Shown: in pieces, positions 9,501 through 19,262 of the stretch
How positions within the stretch are numbered: the stretch's first letter is position 1
How the letters are laid out: the number at the start of each line of letters is the position of its first letter
NCBI RefSeq assembly: GCF_000183425.1
Contig: NC_014759.1
Span: 1,736,001 to 1,800,000, forward strand
Reading direction: 5' to 3'
Length of the DNA stretch: 64,000 nt
DNA from: Marivirga tractuosa DSM 4126
GTDB taxonomy: Bacteria; Bacteroidota; Bacteroidia; Cytophagales; Cyclobacteriaceae
Made by a program: the position numbers and the translations under genes
Notes under the pieces: model-generated
What the model was told of the DNA's origin: nothing
Databases searched by the model: none
What the model saw: the letters and a program-made list of their open reading frames with translations, nothing else

Positions 9501-12500
9501 AAGGATAATTCTTCAGTTAACTGACCGCCACCATCATTTAATAACACATGAAGGGCTGTTGAATCCTGATCAGAAACAATTAAATCTTGAAATCCATCAC
9601 CATTAATATCTTCCGAATCCATTTTTGCTGGTCTAAAACTTAGGGACACGGTGCTTATTTCAAATAATTCAGTTGCACTGTTGAAACTATAAATTTCGAT
9701 CTCATTTGTTGATTGATTAGAAGCTACAATTTGACTAATTCCGTCATTTGAGAGAGAAATTTTGTCGATCTCATATATTTGCCCACCGGATCTAGAATTA
9801 TTGCTATAATAATTTGCTGTATCTAAATTATAAATATCTATTAATCCCATCATGCTTTCACCATCAATCAAATAGGCAATAGAAGTATTGTTATTACCAA
9901 TAAAATCCCCTCTGATAATTTGATTCATCTCCTTTCCATCAGGCTGTAAGAAAGGTAAAGCCGTCTTTACATACGGACTACAATCATTGACACCAGAACT
10001 TTCTCCACTGAGAATACTTGTTGATGAACTCAAATCGACTGCACTAAGCATAGCATCCGAAAAGCCATCATAATCAATGTCGAAAACTAAATAATCATTA
10101 TATTTTGTTTCGCTGTCCACATTACCATCACCAGCAGGACTAAAATTTCCGTTTCCATCATTGGCAAAATAGATGATCCCGTTTTCAGAATTATATTCAA
10201 ATTCAAAAAATGCCCCATATCCTAATGAACCTGTTATTTGTGCTAAGTCTAGCTTAAAATCAGTTGGATTAATTGTGAGTCCTTCAGTGATTAAATCAAA
10301 TTCCTCTTTTGAAGCAGTTCCTGCTAAATTATTAATAACCGTTACTGGTTGATAATCTTGACTAACAATCATAGCATCATAATTATTGTCGCCATTAATC
10401 AATCCAAGTTGCATTTTAGTTTGCCCCAATGTCACAGTACCATTGATATTCTCTAGTGCTATTAAATTGCTATAATTATTAGGTATTAAAGTCAATGGGG
10501 TATTGTAATTCAAGGTAAAAGAACTCTGACCATATAGAATTTTTTCATCCTCATATACTATTTCAATATCACCAGATTTTGAGCCTGATGGAACAGTAAC
10601 CGTAATTGAACTATCTGTATTACTTACATTATTAGCTAGTTTCCCACCTATGTAGACTTTATCGGTAGGAGATGCAAAAGGTCCTGAATAATTAATGGTA
10701 AGATTTTCTCCTTCAGCGGCCGAGTATGAAGATAAACTTGCTATTTTTCTCTGAAAGTAAAACGGATTTTCTGCTTCTAAATTTGATGCTAGGCCCAATC
10801 TTGCAGTATCAGCTATTACAAGTTCATATTCTATTGCCGTTTGAAATGAAGAATCGGTAATTAACCCATTGCCTAATGAGCTACCATTTGAGAAGTCAAT
10901 AAGTTCTAAACTGCTTAAATCTGTAATTCCTTCAGCATTAGCATTAGCTATAATAGGTTCAAAAGTAGCCGTCATATTATTACTAGATAAAATTGACGTA
11001 ATCTCCCAATACTCTTTAGTACGATCTCTAGCAAGAGATGAATTTGTTAAAAGGGAATCAGTAAGACCACAGAAGTTATTTACAGGAAATACTCTTACCA
11101 AATCAGAAACTTGAAATTCATCATTGTTTAAAATGCGAATCTGTCTCAATCCTGCATCCTGTCCAACAGGATAGGTAAAAGGTGTATTCCCAATCTTGCT
11201 AGCCACACCATTAACGTAAGAATTTTGATTTACACCTACTACAGATGCATTTTGTCCAAAGACTACTTCATCATACCCTAAAGTAAAAACATCATTTTCT
11301 GCCTGAATCAAACCATTAATCAAGTTCAACTGACCTTCAATTAATACCTTTGAAATGGATTCTCCATTCGAGGGTCTTATTTCTAAAACAGGGTGATCAC
11401 GGTCGGAATTAGGGTCATTAGTTATATCTACGATTAAATTATTATAAATGATAGAATCTTGAGAATCTCCAGCCCCTGCTATTTCTTGGTAGCCCAATCC
11501 ATTAAATTGCAATGATGATTGATCTGTGAATTTGATTTTACCGCCATTTCCAATCCTTCTGAAATCAAACGCCAGATTAAATTCGGTAGTACCAGTAAAG
11601 TTAACCTGAAAATTTCCATTAGTATTTTCTAGTGCATTTAATTCAAATACATCAGCAGTAATTCTGGAGTCTTGAAATACTGCATTAAAAGGCTGTGAAC
11701 TGTTAAAATTATCATTGTACAAGAAAAAATTACCGCCCACAGTTAGATCTACAGATCTGAAATCAATATTTGGCTTATCGTATAATTCTAGACTATCAGA
11801 TACAGAATGCCTGAAAGAAAACTCATTAGCGACATTGATTTGTAGAGAATTCCCATCATTTACTGCTAAAAACCTAATAGGTTCACCATTGTTAATTTCT
11901 GACAACTCAAAAATCATATTTCTTCCCACATTCAGATTAGATGAATCTGTCCCATTTGTAAACATAAACACACCAACTGAATCTGTATTCAAACTTGAAA
12001 GATGTCCTACCCTAACATCTCTATCAACATTCAAATTACCATTTACTATCCACAGACCAACATTCGTCTCCTCCTCAAAACCACCTGCAACATTTACTCC
12101 TTTAACATCAAAACTTTCTCCTGGATTTATGTTTACTTGGTGATAAATATTTACTGCTGAATCTTGTGCTGGCACACTGCCACCTGCCCAAATATTAGGA
12201 TTAGACCAGTTACCATTTGCAATTGTGTTAATAAAAAATGGCTCTGTTTCCACTTCGAAAATCGTAGTATCACTATTTGTTCGGTTTCCATCTGTACTAA
12301 AAATCTGGAAATAATAGGTTGTGGCGGGAGCTAAGCCTGTGACACCAAACTGACCTTGATAAGAACTGATGGTTGCTGGATTATAGCCAGGTAAAAAAGT
12401 TTGAAAGCTATCTGCAGAAATCTTAACATCATAAAAAAATTCAGCATCTCCTGAGATGTTTGTAAAACTAACATGAAGAGAATCTGTGAACATGGTGATA

Positions 12501-14212
12501 TCAGTTTCTGGAAATGGCAACGGCTCAGGCTCTATCAACCTAACGTTCATCAAGCCACTGTTATCTCCATTCCTGTCCCATAACCTAATAAAAACTTCTT
12601 CTCCTTGTGGTAATCCTCTAATAGTATCTTTCTGATGTGCTTCTACCTTATCACTACAATAAAACTCTGTAATGCTTCCGCATAAGCCCGTATAAACAGA
12701 AAACCGTGTTTCCAAGGCTTGATCTGCTGAGGCTGAAATATCATAATACTCTCCAAAAGTCTCAATTACTAAATCTCCACTTGTAGGAACTTGCGCCTTA
12801 ACCCAAACATCTCCTGTTCCTGCAGTAAAAATAGAATCTTGGGAACAAGGGATGCCGATTCCTGAATTAGTATTATTAAAATATGGAATAGAGGTGATTG
12901 AAGATGAGGCAGTACTTTCACCATAACCGTAAACATCAAGTGCCAACGCAGTTTCGCAATTTTGATTTCCTACTGTCGTTTGGCTACTCTGTGTTTTAAC
13001 TGAAACATAAAATTCATCTTCATAAAATGCAGGTGGAAATATCTTTAAGCGATAAGTGCCTGCTGCTAAATCATTATAGGCAAAAAACTTCTTGATATCC
13101 GCAAAAGCCGCCCTTCTGTACACAAGCTCTGGTTCCTCACCACAATTTTCCATTTTTTCCAATTCAACAAAAGCAGAATTATATAAATCATAATCCCCCA
13201 ATTCAACTAGTATGGATTCTTGAGTTGCTAAAGTGAAATCGTAAAACAAACTATCCCCATCCGCTGTATAAATTTCGCCATCTTGAGTTTGCATATTAAA
13301 TAATGGGGTCGTTAAAGGAGACACTTGTGCTGTTCTACTATATAAAGAATCGCCATCTACCGTGAGGGAAAATGCACTTGCACAACTAATATTAGTTGGA
13401 CTACCAGAATAAGACACATTTAAATTACCTTCAATAAAATCGATTCCAGTATCCGCAGAATTATTTGAAATTACTATGTAATAGGTATTACCAGCTGTTA
13501 AATTCTCATAAACCTCCATTAAGTTATTATCAATACCGGTGCTGTCAAATGCAATACGAGTTGGGGTGTTATCATAACAATCATCAAATAATTGTAAGGA
13601 ACCTCTATCTAAACTAAGAACATCTGCAAATGTAATAGCATATTGTTCACTGATTAGGGGAGTAAAACTAAATATTGCCTCATTTCCTGAATCAAATAAG
13701 GGATCTAAAACATAGGAATTACTGTAAAGTTCCGTGCTGACATTTACGGTTTCACCCACTGATATTTCTTTTGGCGAACTGCAATCATCACCAGGTCTAT
13801 CTCCAGAGGTAAAAGAATAGGACTCTTCCAAATCAGCATTTGAACTTGTTTCACCTCCATTATTTGGCATTCCACTATTGATAATAAAACCATCATCATA
13901 AAAAATTGTATAAATAGCATCATTCCATCCATCGCCAAATGTATCATATGCCTCAAAACGATAATTCACTCCATCTTGTAAACAAAGCGTATCTCTTTCT
14001 GTGGCCCCACTCCCTAAAAATCCATCAACTGTTTCGGATACTAAGACTTCTGTATCATCATTAAATAGTCTCCAAAAAATCTCACTATTATATTGACCTG
14101 CAGACCCATCTATCTCTATTATCACCTCTGATTCTCCAACCTGACATTGAGCCAAACCACTATTAACTGAGACCACAAAACTCATTAATAGTACTAGTAC
14201 ACTATATCTCAT
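6584..14212 (-). CDS. Giant multidomain T9SS-exported surface protein (2542 aa)
   Basis: It has a signal peptide (MRYSVLVLLMSFVV...GLAQ), then repeated beta-rich pre-peptidase-like segments (about residues 140-500), a fibronectin-III-like segment (about 570-650) and a parallel-beta-like stretch (about 660-1100). Next come an IPT/TIG-like domain (about 1150-1240) and FG-GAP/VCBS-like repeats with DINGDGFQD and DLNADGVKD (about 1300-1605). Two FN3 domains follow (about 1614-1800), then two leucine-rich-repeat plus Ig-like units (about 1805-1990 and 2000-2215). Two CarboxypepD/Cna-B-like domains (about 2217-2430) precede a T9SS type-A tail starting at VYPNPSNGQFYI (about 2464-2542). It is probably a surface-anchored or secreted adhesin or scaffold; no catalytic motif was seen. 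It is transcribed divergently from the CHAT protease and is monocistronic. Confidence 0.9.
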   Translation of the reverse strand: MRYSVLVLLMSFVVSVNSGLAQCQVGESEVIIEIDGSAGQYNSEIFWRLFNDDTEVLVSETVDGFLGSGATERDTLCLQDGVNYRFEAYDTFGDGWNDAIYTIFYDDGFIINSGMPNNGGETSSNADLEESYSFTSGDRPGDDCSSPKEISVGETVNVSTELYSNSYVLDPLFDSGNEAIFSFTPLISEQYAITFADVLSLDRGSLQLFDDCYDNTPTRIAFDSTGIDNNLMEVYENLTAGNTYYIVISNNSADTGIDFIEGNLNVSYSGSPTNISCASAFSLTVDGDSLYSRTAQVSPLTTPLFNMQTQDGEIYTADGDSLFYDFTLATQESILVELGDYDLYNSAFVELEKMENCGEEPELVYRRAAFADIKKFFAYNDLAAGTYRLKIFPPAFYEDEFYVSVKTQSSQTTVGNQNCETALALDVYGYGESTASSSITSIPYFNNTNSGIGIPCSQDSIFTAGTGDVWVKAQVPTSGDLVIETFGEYYDISASADQALETRFSVYTGLCGSITEFYCSDKVEAHQKDTIRGLPQGEEVFIRLWDRNGDNSGLMNVRLIEPEPLPFPETDITMFTDSLHVSFTNISGDAEFFYDVKISADSFQTFLPGYNPATISSYQGQFGVTGLAPATTYYFQIFSTDGNRTNSDTTIFEVETEPFFINTIANGNWSNPNIWAGGSVPAQDSAVNIYHQVNINPGESFDVKGVNVAGGFEEETNVGLWIVNGNLNVDRDVRVGHLSSLNTDSVGVFMFTNGTDSSNLNVGRNMIFELSEINNGEPIRFLAVNDGNSLQINVANEFSFRHSVSDSLELYDKPNIDFRSVDLTVGGNFFLYNDNFNSSQPFNAVFQDSRITADVFELNALENTNGNFQVNFTGTTEFNLAFDFRRIGNGGKIKFTDQSSLQFNGLGYQEIAGAGDSQDSIIYNNLIVDITNDPNSDRDHPVLEIRPSNGESISKVLIEGQLNLINGLIQAENDVFTLGYDEVVFGQNASVVGVNQNSYVNGVASKIGNTPFTYPVGQDAGLRQIRILNNDEFQVSDLVRVFPVNNFCGLTDSLLTNSSLARDRTKEYWEITSILSSNNMTATFEPIIANANAEGITDLSSLELIDFSNGSSLGNGLITDSSFQTAIEYELVIADTARLGLASNLEAENPFYFQRKIASLSSYSAAEGENLTINYSGPFASPTDKVYIGGKLANNVSNTDSSITVTVPSGSKSGDIEIVYEDEKILYGQSSFTLNYNTPLTLIPNNYSNLIALENINGTVTLGQTKMQLGLINGDNNYDAMIVSQDYQPVTVINNLAGTASKEEFDLITEGLTINPTDFKLDLAQITGSLGYGAFFEFEYNSENGIIYFANDGNGNFSPAGDGNVDSETKYNDYLVFDIDYDGFSDAMLSAVDLSSSTSILSGESSGVNDCSPYVKTALPFLQPDGKEMNQIIRGDFIGNNNTSIAYLIDGESMMGLIDIYNLDTANYYSNNSRSGGQIYEIDKISLSNDGISQIVASNQSTNEIEIYSFNSATELFEISTVSLSFRPAKMDSEDINGDGFQDLIVSDQDSTALHVLLNDGGGQLTEELSLSYTGGIIVDFDVVDLNADGVKDFLILQEGGQLSVAYYELNQPMTAPIISASSISTSGFDLSWDSVEFAAEYEIFVSTENDTISSLASDSLFILSDTALTFEAPVPFETYYVFGRAISAAGDTSNYSNSLTIELLELAAPEPSSSNASSTQFDVSWSAIQGADEYQVYVGLDSVNSVLNENDSVFVVSDTSVTYKAPEYSELYYYYVRSISNSSDTSAFSDLNAVKLPVSAYLQQDSLAMVALYETNGGANWINNQNWMTGKLNTWEGLVMNADSLFAINLPSNQLEGVLASDLNNLNFIKDIDISDNNLTDVSALIAQASGLNALNLSGNSLSFEQLEGLSSVPDFIYSNQDFKYDLPAIVFENLGTDISISVEANSLDNAFQWYKDSVQMVGETVSILNLTNAQRSDEGLYYVEINNAVLPELTLVSKISEVKISSLERDVAALRQFYDSTNGAGWSTIIWDTTSEDPTAWSANGQDIIVENNRVVEVNLPENNLTGSIPAVLNDVRGLRSIDLSGNAIESATDLTALPNLTQLLLSGNALGMDDLERNISIEGFEFSNQANFGNEQDQKIPQGSDFNLGFDISGSANIYQWFRNDELVSNADSSAILIDSITFESMGEYRLEVSNEIINAVNPDFRLNSNPVQIIATSSISGSVQDANEFATESGRVYLFSVSAEKSYDSVRLENGSFFQNVQGDGSFEFQNIELGDYVIFVDNDENNYPDLLNTYYPNTIDWELAEIVELRSDIIDNLITMEGEPQELTGTSVLSGYLEEEYEEGERVLPRRRVSGAGVSVRTLSASTREISLYEAILNGELVAYIETDDNGEFAIPKLPAGNYTIKFDIPGVPMNTQSDINFNFTGEDQEALEIAAVSDNGQISVSRVKYTANRAELIKNVTVYPNPSNGQFYINGTESISNIKIINSEGRLIEELSDFNSYAQEVEVNLSNYPNGMYFMQIIWEDGFHSMNKLIKE

Positions 14213-14362
14213 AATCTTTCTTAGTTATACCAATTCAAATAATTTTATCTATACTTAATATTTACAAAATAAAACATTTTATTATATAAATCCTAATTAA
14301 TATTTTTTTATTACTATTTTTTTATGCTATATTTATCCTATAAAAATGCTTAAATTTTCATT

Positions 14363-17300
14363 ATGAAAAAATTAACTTTACTACTTTTGGTTGGTCTATT
14401 CTACTCCATCGCAAATATATCAGCCCAAAATCATAATTCAGACCTTTTCAGCAATATGAAAACTGCCTTTGATGCAGAAGATTATGAAAAGATTATAAAT
14501 CACAAAGTTAAAATTATTCAACAAGCAAATCAAAGAACAGATTCAATCTCTGCTGAATTACTTTATTTTTTAGGGGATGCTTATTTAGCTTTTGATAGTT
14601 TAGATAATGCTTTGGCAGTCATGCAAAAAGAACTAGATCTACGGAAAAAACTCCCAAAGATCGACCCTGTAATGATTGCCGACATCCATTTTAACTTAGG
14701 CTACTACTTACAATTTGTCAACGATTTTCAAAAATCAAAACAAAATTTTTCTGAAGCTTCCGATCTATATAAAAAGCACCTAGGTACTGCCAGTGCTGCA
14801 TATGTTGAAAGCGAAATAGAACTAGCTAAAACTCATGGATTTTTGGGTGAGCACAGAATATCAATGGATATTCTGGAGGGATTATTAGAGATTGATTTTG
14901 TCAATGAACAATACCAACATGTCGTAAACAAAGAACTTGGAATGGCTTACTTTGATATAGGCTACTATTCTAATGCCGAAGAAATACTTAAAAAGAATCT
15001 AAAGTTCATTGAAGAACATTTCGGAAAAGAAAGTATTGCCTATGCGGAAGCCCTAGTAACTTTAGCAATTCCATATTATTACCGTTCTCAATATTCTGAA
15101 GCAGAATTACTTTATACACAAGCATTAGATATTATTTCTAAAATATCGGACAATCAATTATTAAGAACAAAAACTAAAAACAATTTAGCACTGCTATATT
15201 GGAAAATAGGCTTATATGATGAATCCATAGATTTATTTAGACAGATTATCTCGGATAAAGAAACCTTGGACAATGCAATAGCCTACAATAATTATGCTCA
15301 GAATCTTGCAGCTACTGGTCAAGAAGATTCAGCACTATACTACATCAGCAACTCTTTGAGAATAATTGAAAATGAATTAGGGAAAAACAGCGAACTCTAT
15401 GTACGCCATTTGAAAGAGAAAGCACAAATTCTAAATCATGTTAATGACTTGACTGGCTACAAAAAGTTAATGGGAGAGAGCTTTGATGCCTCACAGTCGA
15501 TTTTAGAAAAAAGCAACCCAGAATATTCTAAATATGAACTTAATTGGGGGATTGCAAATTTCAGAGTAAACAATCTTAAAAAAGCTGAAAAACATATTAA
15601 AAAAGCTCATGATTTGCGATCAGAATATTTAAGTAAAAACCACCCTCTTTATGCAGAAAGCAGCAAAGAGTTAGCTGAGCTTACTTGGTTTCAAGACAAT
15701 CCCAAAAAAGCTAAAAACTATTTCAATGAAACTTTTGCTAATTATTTTGCGCAGATTGAGGCCTATTTCCCAGCTTTAAGCGAGCAGCAAAAAGCAAATT
15801 TTTACACCAACACTTTACGATCAACCTTTGAAGAATACAATTCATTCGCTATTGCCTATAAAGACAAAGACCCTTCTTTATTGGGCGATATGTATAACTA
15901 TCAATTAGCCACAAAGGGCATAATTATGTATGCGACCGCTAAAGCTCGAAAAAATATTTTTAATAGTGATGATGAAGACCTTAAAAATAAGTATCAAAGC
16001 TGGATCAATACAAAGGAGCTTATCGCCCAACTCTACTCCATGTCCGAAGAAGAAATTGCTCAGCAAGAAATGCAGTTGGATTCACTGATTTCTACCTCAA
16101 AAGATTTGGAAAAGGAATTAAGCAGAGCCTCGTCCGATTTTGAGGAAGCTTTTGTTGCAAAAGATTACACTTGGAAAGACGTTCAAAATGAATTAAAAGA
16201 AAATGAAGCTGCAATTGAAATGATTAGGTTTAGAAAATTCAAACCTGACAGTAGTGGAATTTTTCAACATCAAATTAATTATGCCGCATTACTAATTGAT
16301 AAAAATTCAAAACAGCCAAAACTCATATTATTAGAAAATGGGCTGGAATTAGAAAACAAATACATTAAGAACTACAAAAACTCAATCAAATATAAAGTCA
16401 AAGATCAATACAGTTACGAGTTCTATTGGAAACCTATAGCAGACAATACAAATAAGTACAATAAAATATATCTATCACCTGATGGCATATACAATCAAAT
16501 TAGTATTAATGCCTTATATAACTCCAAAACAGATAAATATGTATTGGAGGAGCAAAACATCCAATTGGTAACCAATACAAAAGATCTAATCGCCTTCAAT
16601 AAAAGGAAAAATTCTAATCTAGCTTCTGCACCTAGTCTTTTTGGGTTCCCTAATTACAATAAGGGGATAACGGAATCAAAAGAGAAAAACGATAATGTTG
16701 CCGAAAAAATTGTGGAAAACGCAAGTCTTAACAGAGGTCTACGAGGTAATCTACAACGTTATATCAGAGGTAATTCTTTAGTGACTTCATTACCTGGCAC
16801 GAAAGAAGAGGTAAACAAAATCAATGAACTCTATGGTGAAAATGCCTCAACTAAACCTAATACTTATTTAGAAAACGAAGCAGATGAAACCCAGTTAAAA
16901 AGCGTAAAAAATCCTAAAGTGTTGCATATTGCCACGCATGGATTCTTCCTTGAAGATAACGAAGCAAGCACTAGTGAATCTGAAGTTGATAAATATTCCC
17001 AAAACCCACTTCTTAAATCTGGTTTAATAATGGCAGGTGCAAATTCATTTATCACTTCTGGAATTAATGAAACCAACCAGCAAGACGGAATTTTAACAGC
17101 ATATGAAGCCATGAACCTCAATTTAAATAACACCGAATTGGTAGTACTTTCAGCTTGTGAAACTGGTTTGGGAGAATTAAAAAATGGTGAAGGTGTTTAT
17201 GGATTAAGAAGGGCATTTCAGGTTGCTGGCGCAGATGCTATAATAATGAGTTTATGGTCTGTTGATGATGAAGCTACTCAAGAACTAATGACTAATTTCT

Positions 17301-17419
17301 ATCAAAACTGGATTGGCGGAAAAGATAAATTAACTGCATTTAATGACGCTCAAAAAACCATAAAAGAGAAATATGAATCACCATTTTATTGGGGAGCATT
17401 TGTAATGGTCGGAGAATAA
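14363..17419 (+). CDS. Exported TPR-CHAT caspase-like protease
   Basis: This 1018-residue protein has an N-terminal signal peptide (MKKLTLLLLVGLFYSIANISAQ), about ten tetratricopeptide-like helical pairs (about residues 30-470), and a coiled linker. The C-terminal CHAT domain (about 700-1018) carries the caspase-type dyad H859 in HIATHGFF and C932 in LSACETGLGE, followed by the GLRRAFQVAGA and SLWSVDDEAT motifs and the usual FYWGAFVMVG ending. Both catalytic residues are intact, so it should be an active cysteine protease. The signal peptide places it in the periplasm or at the surface, unlike the cytoplasmic TPR-CHAT protease of type III-E CRISPR. Its substrate is unknown; the divergent giant surface protein is the nearest candidate partner. 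Confidence 0.9.
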   Translation: MKKLTLLLLVGLFYSIANISAQNHNSDLFSNMKTAFDAEDYEKIINHKVKIIQQANQRTDSISAELLYFLGDAYLAFDSLDNALAVMQKELDLRKKLPKIDPVMIADIHFNLGYYLQFVNDFQKSKQNFSEASDLYKKHLGTASAAYVESEIELAKTHGFLGEHRISMDILEGLLEIDFVNEQYQHVVNKELGMAYFDIGYYSNAEEILKKNLKFIEEHFGKESIAYAEALVTLAIPYYYRSQYSEAELLYTQALDIISKISDNQLLRTKTKNNLALLYWKIGLYDESIDLFRQIISDKETLDNAIAYNNYAQNLAATGQEDSALYYISNSLRIIENELGKNSELYVRHLKEKAQILNHVNDLTGYKKLMGESFDASQSILEKSNPEYSKYELNWGIANFRVNNLKKAEKHIKKAHDLRSEYLSKNHPLYAESSKELAELTWFQDNPKKAKNYFNETFANYFAQIEAYFPALSEQQKANFYTNTLRSTFEEYNSFAIAYKDKDPSLLGDMYNYQLATKGIIMYATAKARKNIFNSDDEDLKNKYQSWINTKELIAQLYSMSEEEIAQQEMQLDSLISTSKDLEKELSRASSDFEEAFVAKDYTWKDVQNELKENEAAIEMIRFRKFKPDSSGIFQHQINYAALLIDKNSKQPKLILLENGLELENKYIKNYKNSIKYKVKDQYSYEFYWKPIADNTNKYNKIYLSPDGIYNQISINALYNSKTDKYVLEEQNIQLVTNTKDLIAFNKRKNSNLASAPSLFGFPNYNKGITESKEKNDNVAEKIVENASLNRGLRGNLQRYIRGNSLVTSLPGTKEEVNKINELYGENASTKPNTYLENEADETQLKSVKNPKVLHIATHGFFLEDNEASTSESEVDKYSQNPLLKSGLIMAGANSFITSGINETNQQDGILTAYEAMNLNLNNTELVVLSACETGLGELKNGEGVYGLRRAFQVAGADAIIMSLWSVDDEATQELMTNFYQNWIGGKDKLTAFNDAQKTIKEKYESPFYWGAFVMVGE

Positions 17420-17445
17420 ACATAATAGATAAAATCATTTTTAAG

Positions 17446-17475
17446 AAAGGCTTCGGTATTGATCGAAGCCTTTTT
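17446..17475 (+). terminator. Rho-independent terminator after the CHAT protease gene
   Basis: A 10-bp stem (AAAGGCTTCG with CGAAGCCTTT), an 8-base loop and a T-run follow the stop codon by 26 bases. It ends only 11 bases before the recJ ATG, so recJ needs a promoter overlapping this region; TAATTTTG at 17475-17482 fits a -7 element but would leave almost no leader. Confidence 0.85.
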
Positions 17476-17486
17476 AATTTTGTAAC

Positions 17487-19196
17487 ATGCCAAAACAGAA
17501 AAAGTGGATTATAGCGTCAGAACCTGAACAAAAAATGATTCATGAATTGAGTCAATCCATCAATATAAATCCTGTCCTATCAAAAATTCTCCTATCAAGA
17601 GGCATCAGTAATTTTGAAGAAGCAAAAACTTTTTTTAGACCTTCAATTGAAGACTGCCATGATCCGTTTTTGATGAAGGATATGCCAATCGCTGTTGAGC
17701 GACTAATAAAAGCTCTTGACAATCACGAATCTATTCTGGTATATGGCGATTATGATGTGGATGGATCTACCTCAGTAGCTATGATGTACAGCTTCTTAAA
17801 AAGCTATTGTAAAAATCTTTACTACTACATTCCTGATAGGTATGTGGAAGGGTATGGGATTTCCTATAAAGGCATTGATTATGCAAAAGAGAAGAACTGC
17901 AGCCTAATTATTTCTTTGGATTGTGGCATTAAAGCTATAGATAAAGTTGATTACGCAAATTCTGAAAATATTGACTTCATAATATGTGATCATCACAATC
18001 CAAGTGAAAAACTACCTCAAGCCGTAGCTGTTCTGGATCCAAAGAGAAAGGACTGTCCCTACCCTTTCAAAGAATTATCCGGATGCGGGGTCGGTTTTAA
18101 GCTCATACAAGCATTTTGCATTCAAAAAGAAATCCCTGAACATCATGCTTTTGAATTACTTGATCTAGTTGCCATAAGTATAGCAGCAGATATTGTGGCA
18201 GTGACAGGAGAAAATAGAATACTTGCATTTTATGGATTGGAGAAAATAAATTTCAATCCCAGACCAGGGATAAAAGCTTTGATTCAAGCCTCGGGATTGA
18301 AAGAAAAAATTACCATTTCAAATTTAGTATTTCAACTTGGCCCCAGAATAAATGCTGCCGGCAGAATTGATCACGCTCATTTAGCGGTAAGATTATTAAC
18401 CGCCATTCATGAAGACGAAGCACTCATTATAGCAGAAAATGTTTCCCATAAAAACACCACAAGAAAAGATTTTGATCAGAACATTACGAGTGAAGCTTTA
18501 AGTACAATTGAAGAAAACACCAGTATGCTTTCGGCAAAAAGTACTGTGTTATTCAATAAAAATTGGCATAAAGGTGTTATTGGAATAGTAGCTTCTAGAT
18601 GTATTGAACATCATTACCGACCCACTATCATTATGACTGAATCCAATGGAAAAGCAACGGGTTCAGCTCGTTCTGTAGACGGGTTTGATCTATATTCGGC
18701 TATTGAGTCATGTAAAGAATATTTGGAACAATTCGGAGGACACAAACATGCAGCAGGATTAACACTTGCAATAGATCAAATACCTAGTTTTGCTGCTGCT
18801 TTTGAAGCTGTAGTTCAAAAAAATATTACCGAGGATCAACTTATCCCAAAAGTAAAAATTGATAGCTACATTGAAATAGATCAAATTACGGATAAGTTTT
18901 ATTCCATATTAAGTCAAATGGATCCTTTCGGACCAGGCAATATGCAACCTGTTTTTGCTGCAAAAAACTTATCTGTTTTAGGTGAACCTTTAATTCTTAA
19001 AGAAAAACATTTAAAACTTACTGTAAAGGATCGAAGTGGAAAAAATAAAATCACTGCCATTGGATTTGGAATGGCAGAATATAAAGCACTTATTATGAAT
19101 TCAAATGCATTTGAGTTAGCTTTTACGATACAAGAAAACCACTTTAATGGTTTGAAATCTTTACAGCTTTATTTAAAAGATATCCGCATTGATTAA
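17487..19196 (+). CDS. recJ: Single-stranded-DNA-specific 5'-3' exonuclease RecJ
   Basis: The 569-residue protein has the DHH-phosphoesterase core: YGDYDVDGSTS (motif I, about residue 90), SLDCG (motif II), ICDHHNP (motif III, D168-H169-H170) and a later Asp motif. It then has the DHHA1 region with GKATGSARS and FGGHKHAAGL (about residues 388-440) and a C-terminal OB-fold. RecJ degrades single-stranded DNA 5' to 3' with Mn2+ or Mg2+ in recombination and mismatch repair. The length is normal. It is followed at 66 bases by lptB. Confidence 0.95.
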   Translation: MPKQKKWIIASEPEQKMIHELSQSININPVLSKILLSRGISNFEEAKTFFRPSIEDCHDPFLMKDMPIAVERLIKALDNHESILVYGDYDVDGSTSVAMMYSFLKSYCKNLYYYIPDRYVEGYGISYKGIDYAKEKNCSLIISLDCGIKAIDKVDYANSENIDFIICDHHNPSEKLPQAVAVLDPKRKDCPYPFKELSGCGVGFKLIQAFCIQKEIPEHHAFELLDLVAISIAADIVAVTGENRILAFYGLEKINFNPRPGIKALIQASGLKEKITISNLVFQLGPRINAAGRIDHAHLAVRLLTAIHEDEALIIAENVSHKNTTRKDFDQNITSEALSTIEENTSMLSAKSTVLFNKNWHKGVIGIVASRCIEHHYRPTIIMTESNGKATGSARSVDGFDLYSAIESCKEYLEQFGGHKHAAGLTLAIDQIPSFAAAFEAVVQKNITEDQLIPKVKIDSYIEIDQITDKFYSILSQMDPFGPGNMQPVFAAKNLSVLGEPLILKEKHLKLTVKDRSGKNKITAIGFGMAEYKALIMNSNAFELAFTIQENHFNGLKSLQLYLKDIRID

Positions 19197-19262
19197 TTAT
19201 TTTCGTTAATTTGCTGTTTAGGTATGTTTGTTGCTTTCATGCTTCAAAACAAAAAAATAAAA

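Noticed and set aside
11715..12143. A 142-codon plus-strand frame antisense to the giant surface-protein gene
   Set aside because: It lies wholly inside a well-supported coding frame, with composition that mirrors the opposite strand, and has no ribosome site or recognisable domain.
14363..17419. CRISPR type III-E link of the TPR-CHAT protease
   Set aside because: The protein has a signal peptide, and no Cas7-11-like gene or repeat array is in the window.
17475..17482. TAATTTTG as a definite recJ -7 element
   Set aside because: It matches the consensus but lies only 4 bases before the ATG and overlaps the terminator T-run, which would force an almost leaderless transcript.
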